Assembly: GCA_028768525.1 (NCBI GenBank)
Contig: CP054837.1
Coordinates: 2,327,001 to 2,391,000, forward strand
Direction of reading: 5' to 3'
DNA: 64,000 nucleotides
DNA from: Desulfobacter sp.
GTDB lineage: Bacteria > Desulfobacterota > Desulfobacteria > Desulfobacterales > Desulfobacteraceae
Below the pieces are notes generated by a model, which worked only from the letters and a program-made list of their open reading frames with translations, was not told where the DNA came from and searched no databases. How positions within the stretch are numbered: position 1 is the stretch's first letter; each line of letters opens with the position of its first letter. Position numbers and translations under genes: made by a program. This document shows positions 54,528-63,743 of this stretch, in pieces.

Positions 54528-55109
54528 TCAATCCCCGGTTGAAACCAGGATATACGCCAGCCAGACCTCCCCTGTCTCCAGGGCGGAGGGGGTGGTGGAA
54601 AATTCTTTCACCGTCAGTCCTAACCGTTTAAACACCGGCCTTAGTGCATTGTCCTCCCAGAGGGTGAATACCCTGCCGTCCCGGGAACGGCGCTTTCCTT
54701 TCCCCTGCTTCAGGGAAAGGTAAATATGACCGCCGGGGACAAGGGCCTTAAGAAGATTCTTAAATGCCGGGGCAAGCTGTTTCCGGCCCAGGTGGACAAG
54801 GGCGCCGGAGAGCAGTATGGCATCAACGGTGATAGCGGAAAAATCATAGGTTGAAAAGTCTCCCAGAATCACAGGACAGCCGCTGGTCTCCCGGGCCAGG
54901 GCGGCCAGGTCCGGGGCCCGTTCAAATCCCGTGGGATGAAACCCCTGTTTTTTGAGCCACAAAAGATCCCGCCCCGAGCCGCAGCCCGCGTCCAGTATGC
55001 TGGCCCCCGGCGACAGGCAGCGGACAAAACCGTATAGAAAACCTGAGGGGTCCACGGATGCGGTTTTGTTGAAATAGGCATCGGCGTTTTTCTGGTAATA
55101 ATCGGTCAT
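54528..55109 (-). CDS. Class I SAM-dependent methyltransferase
   Basis: This 193-residue protein has SAM motif LDAGCGSGRDLLWL, the acceptor-proximal GFERAPDL, and LVPGGHIYLSL. The acceptor is unknown; tellurite-resistance-type (TehB-like) proteins have the same layout. It lies 15 bp after the CooC-like gene, so both are probably co-transcribed. The relation between the two is not clear. Confidence 0.75.
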   Translation of the reverse strand: MTDYYQKNADAYFNKTASVDPSGFLYGFVRCLSPGASILDAGCGSGRDLLWLKKQGFHPTGFERAPDLAALARETSGCPVILGDFSTYDFSAITVDAILLSGALVHLGRKQLAPAFKNLLKALVPGGHIYLSLKQGKGKRRSRDGRVFTLWEDNALRPVFKRLGLTVKEFSTTPSALETGEVWLAYILVSTGD

Positions 55110-55124
55110 GGCAGACAGGCCGGT

Positions 55125-55895
55125 TCAGGGATTCAATGCCCGGCACAGGGCATCCATTTCCGGCAGATTGCTTTCCAGAGGTTCTCCCCTGAGGGTGGCG
55201 GAAAAAACCTGGGGGGTCATGGGCAGGGCCCCTAAAAGTGCCAGGCCGTCCAGGGCCGCTTCAAGGTCCGGCAGGATATTCGGTGTGACTTTGTTGAGCA
55301 CCAGGGAAAAAGGAAGACCGGCTTCCCCGGCAATGGCGGCCATGCGCCGGGACATGGTCAACGACTCGTATGAGGGATCCACCACGGCTAAAATCCGGTC
55401 GCACTGCCCGTCCAGCCGGCGGCCGAAATGCTCCAGTCCGGCGGCGGTGTCTACGATGACCCGGTCGTTCTCCTCCAAATCCAGGGCTGAAAAAAACAGG
55501 CGGAACAGATTGCCCATGGGGCAGGCGCAGCCTTCCCCGAAATGGTGGATTTTGCCGGTGGAGAGGATGCGGACTGTCCCGGATCGGGCCAGGCAGTCCC
55601 TGGTGAGTTCATTATCCTCAAGGCCTTGGATGGTCAGGGGCCCCGGAAACAGGGGGGGCGGCGCACCCAATCCGGTGCCTGCGGATCTGAGCTTCGCCTG
55701 GAACCCTTTTTTGCCCCCCAATGCGTCCATCAAAGGCTGGGGCATCTGTGTGCCCATCATTTTGTACAGCCCCATATTGGATTCATCGGCATCCACCAGG
55801 AGTACACGGCAGCCCTGTTTTTCCATGGCCTTTGCCAACAGGGCCGATACCGTGCTCTTTCCGCTGCCGCCCTTGCCGCAGATCATCAGCTTCAT
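55125..55895 (-). CDS. cooC-like: CooC-type ATPase for CO dehydrogenase nickel insertion
   Basis: This 256-residue MinD/CooC-family ATPase has the deviant P-loop GKGGSGKSTV (residue 7 onward), VDADESNMGL, a GCACPMG motif whose two Cys match the nickel-binding pair of CooC dimers, and VVDPSYESL. CooC hydrolyses ATP to deliver nickel to CO dehydrogenase, which fits the Wood-Ljungdahl gene at 44689. The start at 55895 is set by GGAGGAGG; a longer frame from 56051 lacks such a site. No CO dehydrogenase gene is in the window. Confidence 0.82.
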   Translation of the reverse strand: MKLMICGKGGSGKSTVSALLAKAMEKQGCRVLLVDADESNMGLYKMMGTQMPQPLMDALGGKKGFQAKLRSAGTGLGAPPPLFPGPLTIQGLEDNELTRDCLARSGTVRILSTGKIHHFGEGCACPMGNLFRLFFSALDLEENDRVIVDTAAGLEHFGRRLDGQCDRILAVVDPSYESLTMSRRMAAIAGEAGLPFSLVLNKVTPNILPDLEAALDGLALLGALPMTPQVFSATLRGEPLESNLPEMDALCRALNP

Positions 55896-56096
55896 TGTTC
55901 CACCTCCTCCAAAGGGTTGTTCCAAAGCTCTATCACAAATCCTGGTTGAAAGAAAATCCTGTTTCCTGTCCTGCTGCCGATTATTAAGGTAATTTCCAAA
56001 GGATGGAAAGCTGGCTTTCGTGGTGTTGATCCTTTTGCTCGGATATGGCATGCTTCGGCCGGAAAAAATAAATTAAGGAACGAGAAGGGAGCCGGA

Positions 56097-57173
56097 ATGG
56101 TCGGGACGCATACAGCCAGGAAGATGGGGATCAATCACTGGGATATTAAAACAGGGCCACGGAATCTGATCACCGATGTGCCCGGGGTGACCGTGGGACA
56201 TGCCACCGTCAGCCGGGGGGATATCCGCACCGGTGTGACGGCCCTGCTGCCCCACCCGGGCAATATCTTCCGGGAAAAGCCTTTGGCCGCCGCCCATGTC
56301 ATCAACGGGTTCGGCAAGTCCATGGGCCTGGTCCAGGTCAGGGAAATGGGCACCATTGAAACCCCGATCATCCTCACCAATACCCTGAGCATCGGCAGGG
56401 CTGCAGAGGCTCTCACCGCCCGGATGCTGGCCCAGAACCCCGAAATCGGCGTGACCACGGGTACGGTAAACCCCATGGTATTTGAATGCAACGACGGCCA
56501 CCTCAACGATATCCGTGGGATGCATGTGACCGCAGACCACGTGGAGCAAGCCATTGACACCGCCGGAACGGACTTTCAACAGGGCGCTCTAGGGGCGGGT
56601 ACGGGCATGTGTGCCTACGGTCTCAAAGGCGGCATAGGATCAGCCAGCCGCCGGTTCGCCATCGGAGATAAAAAGTTCACCCTGGGAACGATGGTGCTGA
56701 CCAATATGGGAAAAACAAAGGATCTCATCATCGGCGGCCGCAGAGTGGGGCCTGAAATCGAAAGACAACTAGCCGGTGAAAAACAGGTACTGCCTGGAGA
56801 GATCCCGCCCCAGGGCTCGGTCATCGTCATCATTGCCACGGATCTGCCCCTGTCCCTGCGCCAGTTGGGACGGATCTGCCGGCGGGCCGTGACCGGCCTG
56901 GCCCTGACCGGTTCCAAAACAGATTCCGGCTCCGGGGAAATCGTCCTGGCCTTTTCAACGGCCACCCTTGTTCCCCATTTCCCCCCCGGGGATTTCATCA
57001 GTGTCCCCCAGCTCCACGACGACCGCATCAACCCGGTATTCAGGGCCGCCATCGAGGCAGTGGAAGAGGCGGTGCTCAATTCCATGTTTGCGGCGGCGGC
57101 TGTGACCGGCATCCGGGGAAACCGGGTCCATGGCCTTGCCGCCTGCATGCCCGCCCCCAAAAAATCAGATTAA
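56097..57173 (+). CDS. P1-family peptidase (DmpA/BapA-like N-terminal nucleophile aminopeptidase)
   Basis: This 358-residue protein matches the DmpA-type aminopeptidases: ITDVPGVTVGHATVSRG, the RTGVTALLPH strand, GLVQVREMGTIETPIILTNTLSIG and GTGMCAYGLKGGIGSASR. These enzymes self-cleave to free an N-terminal nucleophile. I could not place that residue with certainty here (expected within the FTLGTMVLTNMG region). It starts behind AGGGAG. It is transcribed alone, divergent from CooC, with the two starts about 200 bp apart. Confidence 0.8.
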   Translation: MVGTHTARKMGINHWDIKTGPRNLITDVPGVTVGHATVSRGDIRTGVTALLPHPGNIFREKPLAAAHVINGFGKSMGLVQVREMGTIETPIILTNTLSIGRAAEALTARMLAQNPEIGVTTGTVNPMVFECNDGHLNDIRGMHVTADHVEQAIDTAGTDFQQGALGAGTGMCAYGLKGGIGSASRRFAIGDKKFTLGTMVLTNMGKTKDLIIGGRRVGPEIERQLAGEKQVLPGEIPPQGSVIVIIATDLPLSLRQLGRICRRAVTGLALTGSKTDSGSGEIVLAFSTATLVPHFPPGDFISVPQLHDDRINPVFRAAIEAVEEAVLNSMFAAAAVTGIRGNRVHGLAACMPAPKKSD

Positions 57174-57629
57174 CAATCAGATATACATTGAAAATATAAC
57201 GTCGCGGTGTTATTGAAGATATAAGTGTCGTTTCAGCATCATATTTTCAATCGGCTTAAACAGTGTAAGCCTATACAAAGCAATTTTATTCATAGTCATG
57301 GTGATGCTAACAAAATTTATTTAACATCGTCCCCGGCAGTTCCAGAAGCGAAGGAGTGAACCGCCTCGCCTGGATTTTCCGCGGCAAAAAAAAATCATTG
57401 CAGACCCTTCGGAGACCGTCACTTGAAGCGCTGGCCCGGCATCAGCGCCATTCGGGCTGAAAATTCAACAAAGGCATCCCCTCTTCAACGCCGGTCTGCA
57501 CTTGGTTTTAATACCGCCCAGAAGGATGGCCTCTTTCCACAAGGCCGGGCAGAACCGATCGGATTCATAAAAAAACGGCCTGCGGGCCGGCGCACAAAAC
57601 GATATTCCCAGAAGATCTAAGGAGGCCCC
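57174..57629. other. 456-bp intergenic region upstream of the partner-switch operon
   Basis: The start is AT-rich. ATTGAAAATAT (57187-57197) and ATATTTTCAAT (57241-57251) form an 11-bp inverted repeat, and GGCTTA/TAAGCC (57253-57271) forms another hairpin. TATACA at 57272-57277 could serve as a -10 for the next operon. A 65-codon frame at 57423-57620 (TTG start) is not convincing. Confidence 0.5.
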
Positions 57630-58457
57630 ATGGGTGACGCACCATATTCGGCAACCGAAAACGCGGCCATGAACAGCGATCTTGCGCTTGGTATTCTCCG
57701 GCAGCTTCCAACGCCGGTCATGGCCGTGAACAAAAAACTCGAACTGACGTATGTGAATGATGCCGGCCTGAAGATGCTTGGAAAGTCCCATGATGAGATC
57801 AAAGGCCGGGCCTGCTCCGAAATTTTTGCATCCGAGCATTGTACCACCTCCAAATGCCGGATGAAATCGGTCATGGCAGGGGGGGAGGCCACCACATCCA
57901 GAAACCGGCTGACGATTGACGGCCGGGATATACCCATCGAATACACCGCCGCCGCCCTGAAGGATCCGGCAGGGGATATCGTGGGCGGGGTGGAATACCT
58001 CATCGATATCACCGAACGGGAACGCCAGGAAAAGAAACTGGCTGAACAGAGCCGGACCATCATGGAGATTTCCACGCCGGCCATCAGGCTCTGGGACCGG
58101 ATTCTCATTCTTCCGGTGGTGGGGGTGGTGGACTCCCTGAGGGCCCAGCAGATGATGAACACCATGCTCAAGAAAATCATGGACACCTCCGCCAAGGTCA
58201 TCATTCTGGATATCCAGGGCGTGGCGGCGGTGGATACGGCCGTGGCCAACCATTTAATCAAAATCGCCAAGGCCACCAAGCTCATGGGCTGCCGGTGCAT
58301 TATCTCGGGCATTTCCCCGGCAGTGGCGGAAACCATTGTGCAGTTGGGCATTGAATTGGGGGATGTGGCCACCAATTCCACCCTCAAGGACGCCCTGGCC
58401 GATGCATTTGAGCTGATGGATTTTACCGTGATCCAAAAAGACCTCAGCCATGACTGA
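57630..58457 (+). CDS. PAS-STAS sensor protein (RsbR-like)
   Basis: This 275-residue protein has an N-terminal PAS domain (about 18-125; LRQLPTPVMAVNKKLELTYVN, CTTSKCRMKSVMAGGE) and a C-terminal STAS domain (about 150-262; ILPVVGVVDSLRAQQMMN, VIILDIQGVAAVDTAVANHL). RsbR-type proteins sense a signal and hold RsbT in check. It starts behind AAGGAGG and heads a tight operon. PAS ligand unknown. Confidence 0.85.
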   Translation: MGDAPYSATENAAMNSDLALGILRQLPTPVMAVNKKLELTYVNDAGLKMLGKSHDEIKGRACSEIFASEHCTTSKCRMKSVMAGGEATTSRNRLTIDGRDIPIEYTAAALKDPAGDIVGGVEYLIDITERERQEKKLAEQSRTIMEISTPAIRLWDRILILPVVGVVDSLRAQQMMNTMLKKIMDTSAKVIILDIQGVAAVDTAVANHLIKIAKATKLMGCRCIISGISPAVAETIVQLGIELGDVATNSTLKDALADAFELMDFTVIQKDLSHD

Positions 58458-58860
58458 TTACACAGACGATTTCGAATTTACCCGGGAAGGGCCGGGGGGC
58501 GCCATCCATGAAGCCAGGGGTTGCCTGGTGGTCCCTGTTGACGCCGCCTTGAATGAAGATGCCCTGGAACGCCTGGGTAAAGAAATCCTCCAACGGCTTG
58601 GGCAATCCCGGGCCAGGCAGGTGATCATTAATGTTTCCGGGGTCTCCCTTCTCAGTTCCCACGGATTCGGCATCCTTCGGGATACGGCCAGGGCCGTGGG
58701 CATGATGGGGAGTACCACTGTGTTTGCCGGATTCCAGGCCGGGGTGGTCTCCTCCCTGGTGGACCTGGATGTGGATTTCAACGGCATTTCTGCCGTGGGC
58801 ACCATGGCGGAGGCCTTTGACGTAATGGAACGCCGGAACACAGATGGTTCTCCCCTTTGA
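58450..58860 (+). CDS. STAS-domain protein (RsbS-like)
   Basis: This 136-residue protein consists of a STAS fold (VVPVDAALNEDALERLG, VIINVSGVSLLSSHGFGIL). The Ser-Ser pair near residue 72 is where anti-anti-sigma antagonists are phosphorylated. It overlaps the preceding gene by 8 bp and the following one by 17 bp, so it is likely one part of a stoichiometric complex with both. Confidence 0.82.
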   Translation: MTDYTDDFEFTREGPGGAIHEARGCLVVPVDAALNEDALERLGKEILQRLGQSRARQVIINVSGVSLLSSHGFGILRDTARAVGMMGSTTVFAGFQAGVVSSLVDLDVDFNGISAVGTMAEAFDVMERRNTDGSPL

Positions 58861-59254
58861 CCGACTGGATTTTGACCTGGCCCTGCCCTCTGACAATGCC
58901 CAGGTGGTATTCGGGGCCAGGAAAATGCTGGAACGGGCAGGATTTACCGACGCGGACCAATACCTTGTGGCATCGGCCGTATCCGAGCTGTCCACCAATA
59001 TTATCCGGTATGCCGGCAAAGGCAGGATTTTACTGAGGATTATCTGCAGGGGGGAAAAAAAAGGGATTGAAGTAATTGCCCAGGACCGGGGCCCGGGTAT
59101 CTGGGATGTTGATCTGGCAATGACGGAGAAACACAGCACGGGAAACGGGCTGGGGCTGGGGCTTCCCAGTGTGAAGCGGATCATGGATGAATTCGAAATC
59201 CAGTCCACCCCGGGAGGCGGCACCCGGGTCAGGGCCATAAAATGGAAGGGGTAG
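58844..59254 (+). CDS. RsbT-like serine kinase (HATPase)
   Basis: This 136-residue GHKL ATPase has N-box SELSTNIIRYAG, G1 DRGPGI and G2 NGLGLGLPSVKRIMDEF. RsbT-type kinases phosphorylate the STAS partner and activate a downstream phosphatase. It overlaps the STAS gene and the phosphatase gene. Confidence 0.85.
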   Translation: MVLPFDRLDFDLALPSDNAQVVFGARKMLERAGFTDADQYLVASAVSELSTNIIRYAGKGRILLRIICRGEKKGIEVIAQDRGPGIWDVDLAMTEKHSTGNGLGLGLPSVKRIMDEFEIQSTPGGGTRVRAIKWKG

Positions 59255-59256
59255 CC

Positions 59257-59844
59257 ATGGCCGTCATTGACTGCCACACCATTTTCAGGGCCATGACAGG
59301 CATCCCCACAGAGTGCGGAGACATGGGCATCATCCGGGAGACGGAGACAGATTGCATGGCCTGCCTGGTGGATGCTCTGGGGCACGGTAAAACGGCCCAT
59401 GGGACGGCCTGCATGGCAAAAGACTTTCTGGATGGCTGCCGGGATGAGGGACCGGCAGATATCATCAAAGGCCTGCACCGCCGGCTGAAAGGTTCCCGGG
59501 GGGCGGTGGCCGCCGCCTGCAGGCTGGATAAAAGGTCCGGAAAACTTGTGTGGTCGGGGATGGGCAATATCGATGTACGGATATACGGACCGCGGCCCAG
59601 GCGGCTGGTGGCCAGGGACGGCGTGCTGGGATATATGATCCCATCGCCGAGGGAGGAAGGCATCTCTCTTCATCGGGGGGATATCCTGGTCATGTGTTCC
59701 GACGGCATCCGGGCACACTTTGAGCCCCTGGATTATCCGGATCTCTTTTTCGGCCGGGCAAAGGACATCTGCCGGAAATTCATCCGGGATCTGTCAAAAC
59801 AAGATGACGATGCATCCTGCATCGTTTTGAGGTACGGCATATGA
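59257..59844 (+). CDS. PP2C-type serine phosphatase (RsbX/SpoIIE-like)
   Basis: This 195-residue protein has the SpoIIE-type fold: DCMACLVDALGHGKTAHGTA, SGMGNIDVRI and DDDASCIVLRYG, with acidic residues for metal binding. It should dephosphorylate the STAS proteins and reset the switch. The start is placed at ATG 59257 because GGAAGGGG lies five bases upstream; ATG 59242 is possible. It overlaps the histidine-kinase gene by ATGA. Confidence 0.82.
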   Translation: MAVIDCHTIFRAMTGIPTECGDMGIIRETETDCMACLVDALGHGKTAHGTACMAKDFLDGCRDEGPADIIKGLHRRLKGSRGAVAAACRLDKRSGKLVWSGMGNIDVRIYGPRPRRLVARDGVLGYMIPSPREEGISLHRGDILVMCSDGIRAHFEPLDYPDLFFGRAKDICRKFIRDLSKQDDDASCIVLRYGI

Positions 59845-62633
59845 CTGAACTGGGAATACTGAAAATCAGCACCAGGGCAGGATTGAAAACCGCAGGACTC
59901 AAACTGCTGCATATGGCGGCAGGATTCGGGTTCGACCCGGTCCATGCCACCCGCCTGTCCACTGTCTTTACCGAGCTTGCCGCCCCGGGCACCTTGAACG
60001 GGGAAAAAGGGATTGAGGCAAGGATATTCATAGAGCAGACCAAGGGCAGCCGGGGCATCGGCATCTCTTTAACTTCGGACAGGGCCATGGATCAGCCGGC
60101 CTTTGCCAACCGGTTTTTCGATGCAGTGGAACCCGGGGGGGCTGACTGGGCCATCCACGGATTCAAGGCCTTTGACGACCCGGAGTATATTCCTTCTGCA
60201 GAACGGATTGAGGCCGCAAAAAAGCTTCTGGCACAGCCCTCCCGGTCTGAGCTGCTCAACGATGTGCTCCAAAAAAACAAGGCCTTGCACCGGGCCAAGG
60301 CCGAGACCGAAGCCGCCGGAGAAAAGCTTAAAGAACAGGTCCTGGAACTTTCCCGGGCCAAGCAGGCCATGACCCGCATGATGGACGACCTGGACGAGGC
60401 AAAAAAAGCCGCAGAGATGGCCACCCAGGCCAAAAGCGATTTTCTGGCCAACATGAGCCATGAAATCCGGACCCCCATGAATGCCATCATCGGCATGAAC
60501 TACCTCATGTCCCAGACAGAACTGACACCCAAACAGGCGGACTACCTCAATAAAATACAGGGCTCCTCCCAGTCCCTTCTGGGCATCATCAACGACATCC
60601 TGGATTTTTCAAAAATAGAAGCCGGGAAACTGGATATGGAATATGTGGATTTCAACCTGGACGATGTCCTGGAAAACCTGGCCGGGCTGGTCCAGGCCAA
60701 AGTCCCTGAAACAGGGGAGCTGGAGGTCAATTTTGTGACCGGGCGTGAGGTGCCCCGGTTTTTAAAGGGGGACCCCCTCCGCCTGGGACAGGTCCTTGCC
60801 AACCTGACCAACAATTCCCTGAAATTCACTGAAAAGGGTGAAATTGTGGTCACCACCCGGGTGATTGAGGAAACAACCCGGCAAACCCGCCTTGAATTTT
60901 CAGTCACCGATACCGGCATCGGTATGAGCGACGAGCAGATCGGCAACCTGTTCCAGCCCTTTACCCAGGCCGACACTTCCACCACAAGGAAGTACGGGGG
61001 CACCGGCCTGGGACTCACCATCTGCCGGAACCTGGTCTCAATGATGGACGGCGACATTCTCGTGACCAGCCACCCGGGCCGGGGCAGTACATTCAAATTT
61101 ACCGCGGCATTCGGCACCGGGAAAAAACGGGCGCCCCGGCGTTTTGAAAACGGCCATAACCTGCGGTACCTCAAGGTGCTTGTGGTGGATGACAATCCAA
61201 CCTTCAGAAATGTCATACAGACCATGCTGGAATCCTTAAGTTTTGACGTGACCCTGGCCCCATCCGGGGAAAAAGCCCTGTCACTGGTCGGGGCCGCAAC
61301 CGCCCCCTTTGACCTGGTATTCATGGATCTCCAGATGCCCGGGATGGACGGGATCGAGACCGCGGGACGAATCAAGTCCATGGTTTCCCCTGACAAACCA
61401 CCCGGAATCATCATGGTGACCTCATACAGCGGGGTGGAGGTGATGAAACGTGCCGAAGCCGCCGGTATTAACGGATTCCTGGTCAAGCCTGTGAGCCCCT
61501 CCAGTCTGTTCAACTGCATTGTCCATGTATTTGACGATGACAATGCCCAGGAAAATGTCGAAGGGCCGGCAAAGAACAGGTTTGACGCGACCAATGTCCC
61601 CATGGTCTCCGGAGCATCGGTCCTGGTCGTGGAGGATAATGAGATCAACCAGCAGGTGGCAAGGGAAATCCTGGAACAGACAGGACTTAGGGTGGCAATT
61701 GCCGAGAACGGGCAGGCCGGCCTGGCAATGGTGGCTGAAGAGAAATTTGATATGGTTTTCATGGACATTCAGATGCCGGTAATGGACGGCTACACTGCCG
61801 TAAAGAAAATCCGCATGGACCCGCGGTTCAAAAAGCTGCCCATCATAGCCATGACCGCCCATGCCATGACCGGGGACCGGGAAAAAAGCCTTGATGCAGG
61901 CATGAACGACCATATCTCCAAACCCATTGACCCGGACAGGCTCTTTGCCGTGCTTCAGCGGTGGCTCAGCCCGGCACAACTGGCCGTAAAGGCGCCGGAT
62001 GCCCGGGCGGAACAGGCTTTGCAGACCCTTCCCGACCTGCCCGGCCTGTCCACTGCCAAAGGGATCTCCCGCCTGGGCGGCAACCGCAAACTATACCTGG
62101 AGCTTCTGGAGAAATTCAGGCGGGATTATTCAGATGCCCGGCGTCAGATTGAGGCGGCCGCGGAAAAGGGAGATCATGAACTGGCCAGGCGGACGGCCCA
62201 TTCCATTAAAGGGGTTGCCGGCAATATCGGGGCGTTTGCTCTCCAAAAGGCGGCGGCCGGCCTGGAAACGGCCGCCCGTGATAGAGACCGTGAGGCCTTC
62301 AAAAAACGAATTTCAGAATTCGGCACCTGCATGGATACGGCGCTGGCCGCCATGGCCAGAATCGGTACCGATGCAGATGAAAGCCGGGCAGAACGGCAGG
62401 GAAACAGCCCCGGCACAGAAGCCGCCCTAAAGGAAATGCTCATGGCCCTCGCCCCCTATGTCAGGAACAGGGAAGCCCGGCCGGCAAAACAGCTGGCAAA
62501 ACAAATAGGGGAAAGCGCCTGGCCGGCACCCCATGCAGATGCCGTAAACACCCTTGTGAAACTCTTGTCCGGGTATAGATTCAAAGCGGCCCAGGACATT
62601 TTAACCCAACTTACAGACCAATTGAATGAATAG
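59841..62633 (+). CDS. Hybrid histidine kinase with two receivers and HPt domain, fused to RsbT-like N-terminus
   Basis: This 930-residue protein has an N-terminal part (about 1-125) that resembles a degenerate RsbT/RsbW-type ATPase, a coiled coil (about 130-205), HisKA with His 207 (SHEIRTPMNAI), a HATPase domain (about 310-430), two receivers with phosphoacceptor Asp near 493 and 639, and an HPt domain with His near 786 (AHSIKGVAGNIG). It can run a phosphorelay within one chain. Its N-terminus suggests direct dialogue with the STAS proteins encoded upstream. It overlaps the phosphatase gene by ATGA and is followed after 9 bp by an HD-GYP regulator. Confidence 0.9.
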   Translation: MTELGILKISTRAGLKTAGLKLLHMAAGFGFDPVHATRLSTVFTELAAPGTLNGEKGIEARIFIEQTKGSRGIGISLTSDRAMDQPAFANRFFDAVEPGGADWAIHGFKAFDDPEYIPSAERIEAAKKLLAQPSRSELLNDVLQKNKALHRAKAETEAAGEKLKEQVLELSRAKQAMTRMMDDLDEAKKAAEMATQAKSDFLANMSHEIRTPMNAIIGMNYLMSQTELTPKQADYLNKIQGSSQSLLGIINDILDFSKIEAGKLDMEYVDFNLDDVLENLAGLVQAKVPETGELEVNFVTGREVPRFLKGDPLRLGQVLANLTNNSLKFTEKGEIVVTTRVIEETTRQTRLEFSVTDTGIGMSDEQIGNLFQPFTQADTSTTRKYGGTGLGLTICRNLVSMMDGDILVTSHPGRGSTFKFTAAFGTGKKRAPRRFENGHNLRYLKVLVVDDNPTFRNVIQTMLESLSFDVTLAPSGEKALSLVGAATAPFDLVFMDLQMPGMDGIETAGRIKSMVSPDKPPGIIMVTSYSGVEVMKRAEAAGINGFLVKPVSPSSLFNCIVHVFDDDNAQENVEGPAKNRFDATNVPMVSGASVLVVEDNEINQQVAREILEQTGLRVAIAENGQAGLAMVAEEKFDMVFMDIQMPVMDGYTAVKKIRMDPRFKKLPIIAMTAHAMTGDREKSLDAGMNDHISKPIDPDRLFAVLQRWLSPAQLAVKAPDARAEQALQTLPDLPGLSTAKGISRLGGNRKLYLELLEKFRRDYSDARRQIEAAAEKGDHELARRTAHSIKGVAGNIGAFALQKAAAGLETAARDRDREAFKKRISEFGTCMDTALAAMARIGTDADESRAERQGNSPGTEAALKEMLMALAPYVRNREARPAKQLAKQIGESAWPAPHADAVNTLVKLLSGYRFKAAQDILTQLTDQLNE

Positions 62634-62642
62634 GGACCCCCC

Positions 62643-63734
62643 ATGTCGGATCTGTCAAATATGCGTATACTGGTTGTGGACGATGTGGAATCCAATATTG
62701 ATATCCTCATTGAAATGCTGGGGGAAGACTACCGGGTCAGCGTGGCCATGAACGGCCGTTCCGCCCTGGAGGACGTTGCCAGTATGATGCCGGACCTCAT
62801 CCTGCTGGATATTATGATGCCGGATATGGACGGATATGAGGTCTGCCGGCGGCTCAAGGCCGATCGGCAGACCCGCGATATCCCGGTGGTTTTCCTCACC
62901 TCCCTCTCCGAGGAAAGCGACGAGGCCCGGGGGCTGGCCCTGGGGGCGGTGGATTATATCACCAAGCCATTCAGCAGGGAACTGGTAAAGGCCAGGGTCA
63001 ACAACCACCTGGAACTCAAGCGCCACAGGGACCACCTTGAGGAACTGGTGGCCGAGCGGACCCGGGAACTGATCCTGACCCAGGATGTGACCATCGAAAG
63101 CCTGGGCACCCTGGCAGAATTCAGGGACCCTGAAACCGGCGGCCATATCAAGCGGACCCAGCACTACCTCAGGTGCCTGGCCGGCCGCCTCATGAAGGTG
63201 CCTGAATTTGCAGACCGTTTAGATGATGCCACCATAAATCTCATGATCAAATCCGCTCCCCTCCACGATATCGGCAAGGTGGGGGTGCCGGACCATATCC
63301 TGCTCAAGCCGGCCGAACTCACGGATGAGGAATATGAACAGATCAAAAAACATACGATATACGGCCGGGATGCTGTCATTGCCTCGGAAAAAAAACTGGG
63401 AGATGACTCTTTTTTAAAATGTGCCCGAAGGATGGCCTTTACCCACCATGAAAAATGGGACGGATCAGGCTACCCCCAGGGCCTGGCCGGGGAAGAGATT
63501 CCCCTCGAAGGGCGGCTCATGGCCATTGTGGATGTCTATGACGCCCTGGTCAGCAAACGGGTATACAAGTCCCCCCTGCCCCATTCCAAGGCGGTTGCCA
63601 TGATAATGGAAGGCCGGGGCACCCGGTTCGACCCCCGGATTGTGGATGAATTCAAATCGGTATCCGAAGAATTCAGGCGCACCGCCCTGGAATTTGCGGA
63701 GCATGATGAGGAGCGCCAGACCCTCCTAAAATAG
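62643..63734 (+). CDS. Response regulator with HD-GYP cyclic-di-GMP phosphodiesterase domain
   Basis: This 363-residue protein has a receiver (about 1-120; ILVVDDVESN, phosphoacceptor in LILLDIMMPDMDG), a helical linker and an HD-GYP domain with HDIGKVGVPDH near 207 and HHEKWDGSGYP near 270, which mark catalytic sites that hydrolyse cyclic-di-GMP. It lies 9 bp after the hybrid kinase, which probably phosphorylates it. Another receiver protein follows after 9 bp. Confidence 0.93.
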   Translation: MSDLSNMRILVVDDVESNIDILIEMLGEDYRVSVAMNGRSALEDVASMMPDLILLDIMMPDMDGYEVCRRLKADRQTRDIPVVFLTSLSEESDEARGLALGAVDYITKPFSRELVKARVNNHLELKRHRDHLEELVAERTRELILTQDVTIESLGTLAEFRDPETGGHIKRTQHYLRCLAGRLMKVPEFADRLDDATINLMIKSAPLHDIGKVGVPDHILLKPAELTDEEYEQIKKHTIYGRDAVIASEKKLGDDSFLKCARRMAFTHHEKWDGSGYPQGLAGEEIPLEGRLMAIVDVYDALVSKRVYKSPLPHSKAVAMIMEGRGTRFDPRIVDEFKSVSEEFRRTALEFAEHDEERQTLLK

Positions 63735-63743
63735 AGGAAAAAA

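Noticed and set aside
57423..57620. 65-codon frame upstream of the PAS-STAS gene
   Set aside because: It would start at TTG without a ribosome-binding site and is very basic; probably noise in the leader region.
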